The notes beneath the pieces were generated by a model. The model did no database searches and was not told where the DNA came from. It saw nothing but the letters and a program-made list of their open reading frames with translations. Positions 1 through 6,997 of a DNA stretch of 13,747 nucleotides are shown here, in pieces; the stretch's first letter is position 1, and every line of letters begins with the position of its first letter. Both the position numbers and the translations under genes were made by a program. The DNA is from an uncultured Bilophila sp. (GTDB lineage: Bacteria; Desulfobacterota; Desulfovibrionia; Desulfovibrionales; Desulfovibrionaceae), in assembly GCA_959604115.1 (NCBI GenBank), contig CAUHBW010000055.1:1-13747 (forward strand). The letters are read 5' to 3'.

Positions 1-170
1 CGTGTCGGCCATTGGGTCCGCACAGCCACGTTCGGAGGCGAACGTCTCCCGGTCGGGCGACGAAAAAACGTTGGGGGGAATTTCGATATGTTCCGCCCCG
101 CCGCTTCCGATTTCGCCTTTCCCAATCCGACGACGTTCCCATCTCTCCGAGTTACAGGGACGCCCGACAT
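1..170. other. left-edge sequence with no supportable gene
   Basis: All three plus-strand frames stay open across the left edge and close between 184 and 374, inside or just beyond the repeat that follows. None has convincing codon bias or a recognisable protein motif, so I do not call a gene. It may be the untranslated tail beyond an upstream gene. A small hairpin is visible at 28-45 (7-bp arms acgttcg/cgaacgt, loop gagg), with no T-run after it in either direction. Confidence 0.4.
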
Positions 171-290
171 CAGGGATTCGATAAAGTCGAAAATCTTTGA
201 AGCGGGAGGGATGGGGTTTGGGGAAGGGAGGGAGAAACTTTCTCGAGAAAGTTTCTCCCTCCCTTCCCCAATGCTTTCCCCTCTTATAAA
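171..290 (+). repeat. dispersed palindromic repeat, copy 1
   Basis: The copy starts with cagggattcgataa, continues with a tctttgaa...gagggatgggg segment, and ends in a perfect inverted repeat at 218-271: 27-bp arms that meet at 244/245 with no loop. The same layout recurs at 2075-2178 and 10461-10575 and, inverted, at 10225-10296. It lies upstream of the flippase gene and probably downstream of whatever gene precedes the window. As RNA it would form a very stable hairpin, but no T-run follows on the plus strand, so a classic intrinsic terminator is not shown. A role in transcript-end stabilisation or as a REP/BIME-like element is inferred. Confidence 0.75.
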
Positions 291-380
291 AATAACGCAC
301 GATACCTTGCGGGGAACTTGCGCTGCGGGCGAAGACAGCGTAACGAACACGCCCACCATCTTTCCTTTTTGAAACGCCCC

Positions 381-1970
381 ATGACAGAAAACAGCGTACC
401 AGACACCCCTCGTTCTCCCGAACAGGAGACGCCTCAGCGGCCTCCGCAGCCTTCGCTGGCGCGCCGGTACATGGGCAAACTGCTGGCGAACATCGCCACC
501 GTACCCGTCTACCTGATCATGGAGGCCGTGCTTCCCCGCGCGCTCGGGCCGCAGGCCTACGGCAACTTCAACTTCTCCACCAGCGTCTTTACCCAGCTCA
601 CCGGCTTTCTGGACATGGGCACCTCCACGTGCTTCTACAACGCCCTGTCCCGCCGCCAGTACGAAATGCCCCTCGTGGCCTTCTACGGGCGCGTCTCCGC
701 GCTGGTGTTCCTCGTCACCATGCTTTCGGGCCTGTTCCTGCTCATCCCCGACCTCGGAAACATGCTGCTGCCCGACGTGCCCCTGTGGTACGCGCCGCTC
801 GCGGCCTTCTACGGTTTTTTGCTGTGGGGAACGCGCGTGGTGCGATCCATGAACGACGCTCTCGGCCTGACCGTGCCCGGCGAACTGCTCCGAAGCGGCG
901 TCAACCTGCTCGGCGCGCTGATGCTCCTCGGCCTGTTCTGGCTCGGCATGCTCAACGCGGGAAGCCTGTTCGGCCTGCAATATTTCATGATGGGCAGCAT
1001 CGTGGCCGGATGCCTCGTGATCATGAAACGTTCGTGGACCAACGTCGACCTGAGCCTCACCCGCGACCAGCAGCTCGCCTATACCAAGGAATTTTCCGAC
1101 TACAGCATGCCCCTGTTCGTTCAGGCCCTGCTCTCGGCGCTGGCGCTCTCGGCGGAACGCTGGGTGCTGCAATGGTTCGACGGCAGCACCCAGCAGGGCT
1201 ACTTCGCCCTGTCGCAGCGCGTCAGTGCGGCCTGCTTTCTGTTCGTGTCCGCCATGACCCCGCTCATCATGCGCGAACTCGCCATCGCGTGGGGCAAGGA
1301 CGACAGGGAGCATATGGGCCGCCTGCTCACCCGCTTCGCGCCGCTGCTGTTCGGCATCGCCGCGTGGTTCTCATGCTTCACCGCCGTGGAAGCCTCGGTG
1401 CTCGTGCGCATTTTCGGCGGGGCCGAATTCGCCGCCGCGCTCATTCCCGTGCAGATCATGGCCCTGTATCCCGCGCATCAGGCCTACGGACAGCTGGCAA
1501 GCTCCGTCTTCCACGCCACCGGAAAGACCAAAACCCTGCGGAACCTCGCCTTCATCGAACATTTCGGGGGCTTCCTCCTCGTCTGGCTGCTGGTCGCGCC
1601 GCAGGATCTCCTCGGCATGGGCCTCGGAGCCACCGGCCTCGCCCTCAAGACCGTGACCACCCAGTTCATCATGGTCAACCTGCTGTTCTGGATGGCCTCG
1701 CGCCTCATCCCGCTGAACTTCTTCCGCAACCTGATGCTGCAGGGACTGATCCTCGGTTCGCTCCTCGGCCTCGCGTGGGTCTGCAAGACGGCGACGGGCA
1801 TCTATTTCACCGACGACGCCCACCAGATCATCCGGTTCCTCCTCTCCGGCATCCTCTATTCCTTCATGTCCTTGGGACTCGTCGTCACCTGCCCGTGGCT
1901 GTTCGGCTGCTCGTGGCAGGACTTCCGCGAAATGCTGATCCGCTTTCGCCTGATCAGACGCGGAAAGTAA
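381..1970 (+). CDS. polysaccharide/oligosaccharide flippase (Wzx/MATE-like)
   Basis: This 529-residue protein is almost entirely hydrophobic helices and fits the polysaccharide-transport (PST/Wzx) branch of the MOP flippase superfamily. That family moves lipid-linked sugar units across the inner membrane for O-antigen, capsule or exopolysaccharide assembly. A polar, proline-rich tail of about 30 residues precedes the first membrane segment. The first family-typical block, LPRALGPQAYGNFNFSTSVF, starts near residue 50, followed by GFLDMGTSTCFYNALSRR, and about 12-14 hydrophobic segments run to the end. I chose the ATG at 381 over a TTG at 318 because the 318-380 codons read as non-coding; an internal ATG at 471 is also possible. 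No clear Shine-Dalgarno sequence precedes 381. No glycosyltransferase or polymerase gene is adjacent, so the substrate cannot be named. It is followed 21 bp later by a terminator and is probably monocistronic here. Confidence 0.85.
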   Translation: MTENSVPDTPRSPEQETPQRPPQPSLARRYMGKLLANIATVPVYLIMEAVLPRALGPQAYGNFNFSTSVFTQLTGFLDMGTSTCFYNALSRRQYEMPLVAFYGRVSALVFLVTMLSGLFLLIPDLGNMLLPDVPLWYAPLAAFYGFLLWGTRVVRSMNDALGLTVPGELLRSGVNLLGALMLLGLFWLGMLNAGSLFGLQYFMMGSIVAGCLVIMKRSWTNVDLSLTRDQQLAYTKEFSDYSMPLFVQALLSALALSAERWVLQWFDGSTQQGYFALSQRVSAACFLFVSAMTPLIMRELAIAWGKDDREHMGRLLTRFAPLLFGIAAWFSCFTAVEASVLVRIFGGAEFAAALIPVQIMALYPAHQAYGQLASSVFHATGKTKTLRNLAFIEHFGGFLLVWLLVAPQDLLGMGLGATGLALKTVTTQFIMVNLLFWMASRLIPLNFFRNLMLQGLILGSLLGLAWVCKTATGIYFTDDAHQIIRFLLSGILYSFMSLGLVVTCPWLFGCSWQDFREMLIRFRLIRRGK

Positions 1971-1991
1971 TGCTCTTTCCCCAAAAACAAC

Positions 1992-2022
1992 GGCCCTTTT
2001 TCGGTGGAAAAAGGGCCTTTTC
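1992..2022 (+). terminator. intrinsic terminator after the flippase gene
   Basis: A 10-bp stem (1992-2001 with 2008-2017, ggccc followed by five T pairing with five A then gggcc) has a 6-nt loop and is followed by a T-rich tract (ttttcctgtttt). It starts 21 bp after the flippase stop codon. The A-rich tract before it (ccaaaaacaa) could allow some function on the opposite strand. Confidence 0.85.
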
Positions 2023-2046
2023 CTGTTTTCGTCTCACACCGATCCG

Positions 2047-2066
2047 CTTTCCCGCAGCGGGGAAAG
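2047..2066. other. small hairpin between terminator and repeat
   Basis: ctttccc at 2047-2053 pairs with gggaaag at 2060-2066 around a 6-nt loop. It lies between the flippase terminator and repeat copy 2. There is no T-run, so no function is assigned. Confidence 0.35.
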
Positions 2067-2074
2067 ACGCGGAA

Positions 2075-2178
2075 CAGGGATTCGATAACATCAAAAGTCT
2101 TTGAAAGAGGAGGGATGGGGGTACGGGGGAAGGGAGGGGAAAACGTTCTTCAGAAAGTTTTCCCCTCCCTTCCCCCGA
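2075..2178 (+). repeat. dispersed palindromic repeat, copy 2
   Basis: The order is the same as in copy 1: cagggattcgataa, then tcaaaagtctttgaa, then gaggagggatgggg, then a long inverted repeat. Arms 2124-2149 and 2152-2177 pair with a single mismatch (G2145/A2156, where copy 1 has T/A) around a 2-nt centre. It sits in the convergent gap between the flippase (+) and the DUF456 gene (-), starting 23 bp beyond the DUF456 stop. It may serve as the transcript end for the minus-strand cluster, although no T-run follows on that strand. Confidence 0.75.
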
Positions 2179-2200
2179 TCCGCTTTTTCCAGCCCTGCGC

Positions 2201-2737
2201 CTAAAACGTCGAAACCGCCGGATACACGGGCGTCTCGAAAACGGCGTGGCAGGTGAGCGCCAGCATGACGGCCCCGATGCCGCACTTCACGACGATGCCG
2301 AGGAAACGCCCCACGAGCGCGCCCTTGGCGGCCTGTCGGGCCTCGTAGTCGTCGCGCCCGTTGCAGCGTTCCATCAGATAGCATCCGGCCCACGCCCCGA
2401 CGAGCGCGCCGATGAACGCGCCGAGCCCGAACAGGAGCGGCATCCCGGCGAGCGCGCCGACAATCGCCCCAATCAGCCCCGCCCACATGCCGCTGGTGCT
2501 GGAACCGTATTTCTTGCTCCCCCAGCCCTGGGCGATGTACTCGATCACCTCACCGATCACGGCGAGGCCCACGAGCATGGCGAAAAAGAGCATGCCCATG
2601 TCTCCGGGCGAAGGATAGAGGAACCGCCACAGACCGATAAGGCCGAGCATGATCCAGTTCGCGGGCAACGTAATCACGTTCAGCAGGAGCACGAAGCCGA
2701 GCAGCACGAGGAAGATGGTCGGAAAGAGAACCTCCAC
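2201..2737 (-). CDS. DUF456 family membrane protein
   Basis: This is a 178-residue, strongly hydrophobic protein. Its Gly-rich repeated helices (GSSTSGMWAGLIGAIVGALA, then GLGAFIGALVGAWAG) and the early ALVGLAVIGEVIEYIAQGWG-like stretch are typical of DUF456, a small inner-membrane family of unknown function. Hydrophobic segments lie near residues 4-40 (probably two), 48-70, 82-118 (with small-residue packing) and 143-165; the EYIAQGWGSKKYGSS loop is the conserved polar part. The start is GTG at 2737, supported by GAGGAG at 2749-2744, six bases upstream and inside the last two sense codons of rel. Only 3 bp separate the two genes, so translation is probably coupled. Length is usual for the family. 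The link to Rel is positional only. Confidence 0.82.
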   Translation of the reverse strand: MEVLFPTIFLVLLGFVLLLNVITLPANWIMLGLIGLWRFLYPSPGDMGMLFFAMLVGLAVIGEVIEYIAQGWGSKKYGSSTSGMWAGLIGAIVGALAGMPLLFGLGAFIGALVGAWAGCYLMERCNGRDDYEARQAAKGALVGRFLGIVVKCGIGAVMLALTCHAVFETPVYPAVSTF

Positions 2738-2740
2738 GGC

Positions 2741-4957
2741 CTACTCCTCGTTCGCCGTCTTGCGGAGGACTTCCATGACCGAGGGCAGGTGCCGCAGCCG
2801 GTCGATGACATGGTAAAGATGCGCTACGTCGCGCACCTGCACCACCATCTCCATCTCGGAGCGTCCGTCCACGAGCGCCTGCAACAGGCAGCCGTCGATG
2901 TTGACGTCCTCGTCCCGGAGCACGATGGCGATGTCCGCCAGCGAGCCCTTCTGGTTGCGGGCCATGATGTGGATGCGGACCGGGAAGGGCTGCGTCTCGT
3001 GCCCGTCCCACTGCACCGAAATGAGGCGGTCCGGCTCCATATCCTGAATATTCGGACAGGTCGCCGTGTGCACGATCACGCCGCGCCCGCGGCTGATGAA
3101 GCCCACGATGGCGTCGCCGGGCACCGGGTTGCAGCAGTGGGCGATGCGGACCATCATGTCGTCCATGCCGCGCACGGTGATGCCCCCGGTCTTGGGCGGC
3201 GGAGGCGGCGTCTGTTCCTTGCGCTTGCGGTGCGCGACCACGGTATCCACGGCGTCGGGCGTTTCGAGGATTTCCGGCGGGGCCACGATGGCCTGAAGAC
3301 GCTTGACCACCTGCTTGGTCGTGAACCGCGCGTAGCCGATGGAGGCCATCAGCTCGTCCACAGAACCGGCGGCCAGCGCGTTGACCAGCGTGCCCAGATG
3401 CCCGTCCTTCTCGGCCTTGCCGAGGTTGATGCCCGCCTTGCGGGCTTCCTTTTCCAGCATTTCGCGGCCGAGGCCCATCGCCGCCGCGCGTTCCTCCGTG
3501 CGGAGGTACTGCTGGATGCGGCTGCGCGCCTTGGCGGTCTTGACGATCTTGAGCCAGTCACGGCTGGGGCGGCGGTTCTTGTCGGTGATGATCTCCACCG
3601 TGTCGCCGCTCTTGAGCGCCGTGTTCAGCGGCACCAGCTTGCCGTTGACCTTCGCGCCCACGCACTGGCTGCCCACCTGCGTATGGATGAGAAAGGCGAA
3701 GTCCAGCGGCGTCGCGCCCTCGGGGAGTTCCTTCACGTCTCCGGCGGGCGTGAAGACGTACACTTCGTCCTTGAACAGATCCATGCGCAGGGTGTGCATG
3801 AATTCCTTGGAGTCGGATTCCTGCCCCTGCCGGTTGACGATCTCGCGGAGCCACTCGAACTCGGGAGCGTCCTTGACGCTCACCGCGTGATGCCGCTCCT
3901 TGTACAGCCAGTGCGAGGCCACGCCGTGTTCGGCCAGCCGGTGCATCTCCTCCGTGCGGATCTGGATTTCGATGCGTTCGCCCTCGGGCCCGATCACCGT
4001 GGTGTGCAGGCTCTGGTACCCGTTGGCCTTGGGCATGGAGATGTAGTCCTTGAAACGGCCCGGAACCGGCTTCCACTGGGCGTGGACAAGGCCGAGCACG
4101 GCGTAGCAGTCGCGCACGTCCTTGACGATGGCCCGGAAGGCGAGGATGTCGTGCATATCGTCGAGCGTCAGGTTCTGCTCGGTCATCTTCTTGTAGATGC
4201 TGTAGATATGCTTGATGCGGCCCCAGACCGTGCCTTCGATCTGGTTGGAACTGAGAATGCCCTCCAGCTTGGAGATGATCTTGGCGATGAGCTGGCGCTC
4301 CACCACCTGATTGCTTTCCAGCCAGTCGGAAATCTGGGCGTAGACGTCCGGGTGGATGTATTTGAAGCTGAGCCCTTCCAGCTCCAGCTTGATGCGGTGC
4401 AGGCCGAGACGGTTGGCGAGGGGCACGTAGATGTCCATCGTCTCCTGCGCGATGCGCTGCCGCTTGTGCGCCTTCTGGAAGTCGAGCGTCCGCATGTTGT
4501 GCACGCGGTCCGCCAGTTTGACGATGGGCACCCGGATGTCGTGCGACATGGCGAGGATCATCTTGCGGATGTTCTCGGCCTGCTGCTCCTCCTTGCTGTC
4601 GAAGGTCATCATGCTGATCTTGGTCACGCCGTCCACGATGTCCGCGACCTGCTCACCGAATTCGGCGTCGACCTCTTCAAGCGTCACCTTCGTGTCTTCC
4701 ACCGTGTCGTGCAGCAGTCCGGCGGTCACGGCGTGGGCGTCGAACCCGAGTTCCGCCAGAATCTCCGCCACCGCCAGCGGATGCGAAAGATACGGCTCCC
4801 CGGAAAGCCGCACCTGCCCGGCGTGGGCGGCGGCGGCGTAGGCGTAGGCTTTGCGGACGAGCGCCTGCTCGGCTTCCGTGGAGTTGGCGGCCAGTCGGCT
4901 CAGAATGTTCTGCATCGGCAGGGGAAGATGGGAAGCGGGAGCTTCAACTGTACTCAT
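2741..4957 (-). CDS. rel: bifunctional (p)ppGpp synthetase/hydrolase (Rel/SpoT type)
   Basis: This 738-residue, full-length long RSH enzyme makes and degrades the alarmone (p)ppGpp. Domains in order: an HD hydrolase with intact metal-binding residues (SHP around H59; LLHDTVEDT with H83-D84); the synthetase with HDILAFR near 269-275, RFKD at 301-304, GYQSLHT at 313-319 and EIQIRT at 330-335; a TGS domain from about 397 to 460 (EVYVFTPAGDVKELPEGATP); a Cys-containing segment (IAHCCNPVPGD); and a C-terminal ACT domain. RFKD is the charge pattern of bifunctional Rel/SpoT enzymes rather than synthetase-only RelA (ExDD), and the HD motif is intact, so both activities are expected. The ATG at 4957 is preceded by a weak AGGA; an upstream in-frame extension to 5062 would overlap the stop of the preceding gene and lacks family similarity. 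It sits between the binding-protein gene (62-bp gap) and the DUF456 gene (3-bp gap). Confidence 0.95.
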   Translation of the reverse strand: MSTVEAPASHLPLPMQNILSRLAANSTEAEQALVRKAYAYAAAAHAGQVRLSGEPYLSHPLAVAEILAELGFDAHAVTAGLLHDTVEDTKVTLEEVDAEFGEQVADIVDGVTKISMMTFDSKEEQQAENIRKMILAMSHDIRVPIVKLADRVHNMRTLDFQKAHKRQRIAQETMDIYVPLANRLGLHRIKLELEGLSFKYIHPDVYAQISDWLESNQVVERQLIAKIISKLEGILSSNQIEGTVWGRIKHIYSIYKKMTEQNLTLDDMHDILAFRAIVKDVRDCYAVLGLVHAQWKPVPGRFKDYISMPKANGYQSLHTTVIGPEGERIEIQIRTEEMHRLAEHGVASHWLYKERHHAVSVKDAPEFEWLREIVNRQGQESDSKEFMHTLRMDLFKDEVYVFTPAGDVKELPEGATPLDFAFLIHTQVGSQCVGAKVNGKLVPLNTALKSGDTVEIITDKNRRPSRDWLKIVKTAKARSRIQQYLRTEERAAAMGLGREMLEKEARKAGINLGKAEKDGHLGTLVNALAAGSVDELMASIGYARFTTKQVVKRLQAIVAPPEILETPDAVDTVVAHRKRKEQTPPPPPKTGGITVRGMDDMMVRIAHCCNPVPGDAIVGFISRGRGVIVHTATCPNIQDMEPDRLISVQWDGHETQPFPVRIHIMARNQKGSLADIAIVLRDEDVNIDGCLLQALVDGRSEMEMVVQVRDVAHLYHVIDRLRHLPSVMEVLRKTANEE
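2744..2749 (-). promoter_or_regulatory. ribosome-binding site inside the rel stop region
   Basis: On the minus strand the end of rel reads GAG GAG TAG, and the two Glu codons form a GAGGAG Shine-Dalgarno sequence six bases before the GTG start of the DUF456 gene. This decides the GTG start and suggests that ribosomes finishing rel reinitiate on the next gene. Confidence 0.7.
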
Positions 4958-5019
4958 GGCTCGTCCTGTGGGCTGATGGTGAATCCTGACCGCCGGTGTT
5001 GTGCGACGGTACACAAACT

Positions 5020-6693
5020 CTAAGGCTGAACGCGGTACCTCTGCAAGTCTTTGGGAACCCACCAGCGATCAAAATTATACATGATGCCGTTCAGCTCGGG
5101 CTTCACGCCCCGGAACCGCGCCTGAAGGATGGGCAGCGCGTAGGGAACGTACAGGAAGCAGTACGGCTGCTCCGCGTCCAGAATCTCCTGCACCCGGTCG
5201 TACAGTTCCTTGCGCCGGGCCTGATCCGTGAGGCTCCGGGCCTCCACGAGCAGGGCGTCCACCTCGGCGTTGCGGTAGCCCGTGAAGTTCAGGCCGCCGG
5301 GCTTGGCCCGCGAGGAGTGCCACACGTCGTAGATGTCGGGATCGAGGGTGATCGTCCACGCGAGGATGATGGCGTCGAACCGTCCCTTGTTGACGAATTC
5401 CTTGATGAACGCGGCCCACTCCACCGTGCGGATGCGGACCTGAATGCCGAGGGCCTTGAGCTGGCTCTGGATGATGATGGCGGCCTTGATGCGCTGATCG
5501 TTGCCCTGATTGACCAGAATGGTGAACCGGAAGGGCATGCCGTCGCGCTCAAGCACGCCGTCGGCGTTCTTTTTCCAGCCCGCCTCGGCGAGCAGCCTGC
5601 GGGCCTCGTCCACGTCCTGCTTCACGGGCGAGAGCTTGTCGTTGTAGGCCCACGTCCCCGGCTTGTACGGCCCCACCGTGGGCACGCCCTGCCCGAGCAG
5701 CACGCCGTCGACGAGCGACCGGCGGTCGATCGCCATCGACACGGCCCGGCGCACGCGCACGTCCGTAAAGAAAGGATGGGACAGGTTGAACCCGAGGAAC
5801 GTATAGCTGAACGACAGATAGCGGTACTTGCGCCAGTCCCGTTCCCACAGGGGGCCCTGCGTCTGGCGCAGGTACTGCTGCGGGGAGAGGGACATCATGT
5901 CCAGCTTTCCGGCCTTGAGTTCAAGGAACATGGTCGAGGGATCGGGGATGATCCGATAAACCACCTCGTCCAGATTCGGGCGGCCCTCGAAATAGGTGTC
6001 GGACGCAACCAGCGCGAGCATGGAACCCGCGTCCCACTTGGCGAGCCTGAACGGCCCCGCGCCGACGGGCTTGCGGGCCACCGGCGTGGTCATGAGATCC
6101 TGCCCTTCCAGCACGTGCTTGGGCAGAATGGCCCCCATCCACGTCATCAGCGAGCGGGCGAACGGCTTTTCGTACCGCACCTCGAACGACAGACGCCCCG
6201 TCTTCGTAAATGACTGGATCGCCAGAAAATCTCCGGAATAGGCCGTGGGCGTCTTGGGATCAATCATCATCTTGTAGGTGAACTCGACGTCGTCCGCGGT
6301 CAGGGGCACGCCGTCCTCCCAGCGGATGTCGTCGCGCAGGACGAACCGCAGGAGTTTTCCATCCTCAAGCACCTCGTACGAGGCCGCGGCCCACGGGACC
6401 ACGTTCAGATCCTTGTCGTACTTGAGCGGGGCCACATACAGCAGCTCGGTGATTTCCGAAGAGGCGGAATCCGAGGCCATATAGGGGATGAGGTTGGACG
6501 GTTCCCCGATGCTGCCCATGAGGATGCGCCCGCCGTACGCCGGGGTTTCCCCGGGCGTCCCGGTTTCCGCGCCCGCCGCCAAGCTTCTTTCCGAGCCGTT
6601 TTCCGCACCTTTTTCAGCAAAAGAAAGCGGGCACATCGCGGCCCAGACAATGGCCAGCAACAGGCAAAACGGCATTAACGTGCTTTTTTTCAT
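5020..6693 (-). CDS. periplasmic peptide/oligopeptide-binding protein (SBP family 5)
   Basis: This 557-residue solute-binding protein resembles DppA/OppA (SBP_bac_5). Such proteins capture peptides, or sometimes nickel or other solutes, in the periplasm for an ABC importer. It opens with a Sec signal peptide: MKKS, a hydrophobic core, and a probable cleavage site after PLSFA near residue 26; the Cys in this region does not fit a lipobox. The mature N-terminus has GGRILMGSIGEPSNLIPY, then DDIRWEDGVPLTADDVEFTY, the family loop KPVGAGPFRLAKW, the DVRVRRAVSMAIDR helix, and a C-terminal LNFTGYRNAEVDALL segment. I chose the ATG at 6693 because it gives a complete signal peptide; the open frame runs to 7161 but would overlap the helicase. 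The Shine-Dalgarno sequence is weak. No permease or ATPase gene is in the window, so it is either an orphan receptor or serves a transporter encoded elsewhere. The specific ligand cannot be read from sequence. Confidence 0.9.
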   Translation of the reverse strand: MKKSTLMPFCLLLAIVWAAMCPLSFAEKGAENGSERSLAAGAETGTPGETPAYGGRILMGSIGEPSNLIPYMASDSASSEITELLYVAPLKYDKDLNVVPWAAASYEVLEDGKLLRFVLRDDIRWEDGVPLTADDVEFTYKMMIDPKTPTAYSGDFLAIQSFTKTGRLSFEVRYEKPFARSLMTWMGAILPKHVLEGQDLMTTPVARKPVGAGPFRLAKWDAGSMLALVASDTYFEGRPNLDEVVYRIIPDPSTMFLELKAGKLDMMSLSPQQYLRQTQGPLWERDWRKYRYLSFSYTFLGFNLSHPFFTDVRVRRAVSMAIDRRSLVDGVLLGQGVPTVGPYKPGTWAYNDKLSPVKQDVDEARRLLAEAGWKKNADGVLERDGMPFRFTILVNQGNDQRIKAAIIIQSQLKALGIQVRIRTVEWAAFIKEFVNKGRFDAIILAWTITLDPDIYDVWHSSRAKPGGLNFTGYRNAEVDALLVEARSLTDQARRKELYDRVQEILDAEQPYCFLYVPYALPILQARFRGVKPELNGIMYNFDRWWVPKDLQRYRVQP

Positions 6694-6997
6694 GTATATT
6701 CCGATCCGTTTGTAAATATTTTCCCGAAAATACTCATAACATACTTGCCTGCCCTTGAAAACAGACGACTCTTGGCATACAACGATAATATAAGACTCGT
6801 CGCTTATACATACCGTGCGCGCTTGCCGCATCCTGCGGAGAGAACTTCTTCCATCGGGCATCCCTTCTTTTCCACCTGTCTGCAACCATACCGTACCCGA
6901 CCATATCATTAGGGATTCGCCTTTTCGTGAAGCCGCGCACAAAGAACTAAGGATATGCCGTTGCAGTGCCATGACAGAAGCAAGGACACCTGAAAAA
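6694..6997. promoter_or_regulatory. divergent intergenic region with an AT-rich dyad
   Basis: This is the region between the divergently transcribed binding-protein and helicase genes, and it is noticeably AT-richer than its surroundings. A perfect 7-2-7 inverted repeat (tattttc at 6717-6723, gaaaata at 6726-6732) lies 24 bp before the binding-protein start and is a candidate operator. For the helicase, a weak sigma-70-like pair TTGAAA (6755-6760) / TACAAC (6778-6783) with 17-bp spacing can be seen. Neither promoter is strong. No gene is evident. Confidence 0.35.

Noticed and set aside
28..45. Left-edge hairpin as a terminator or small RNA
   Set aside because: A 7-bp stem with no T-run on either side and no further support.
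318..380. TTG start for the flippase at 318
   Set aside because: The extra 21 codons read as non-coding sequence; ATG 381 is the more plausible start.
2246..5023. Very long plus-strand open frame (925 codons) antisense to rel and the DUF456 gene
   Set aside because: It is a GC-codon-bias shadow: His/Asp/Val-rich with no domain, while the opposite strand encodes an unmistakable Rel with all motifs.
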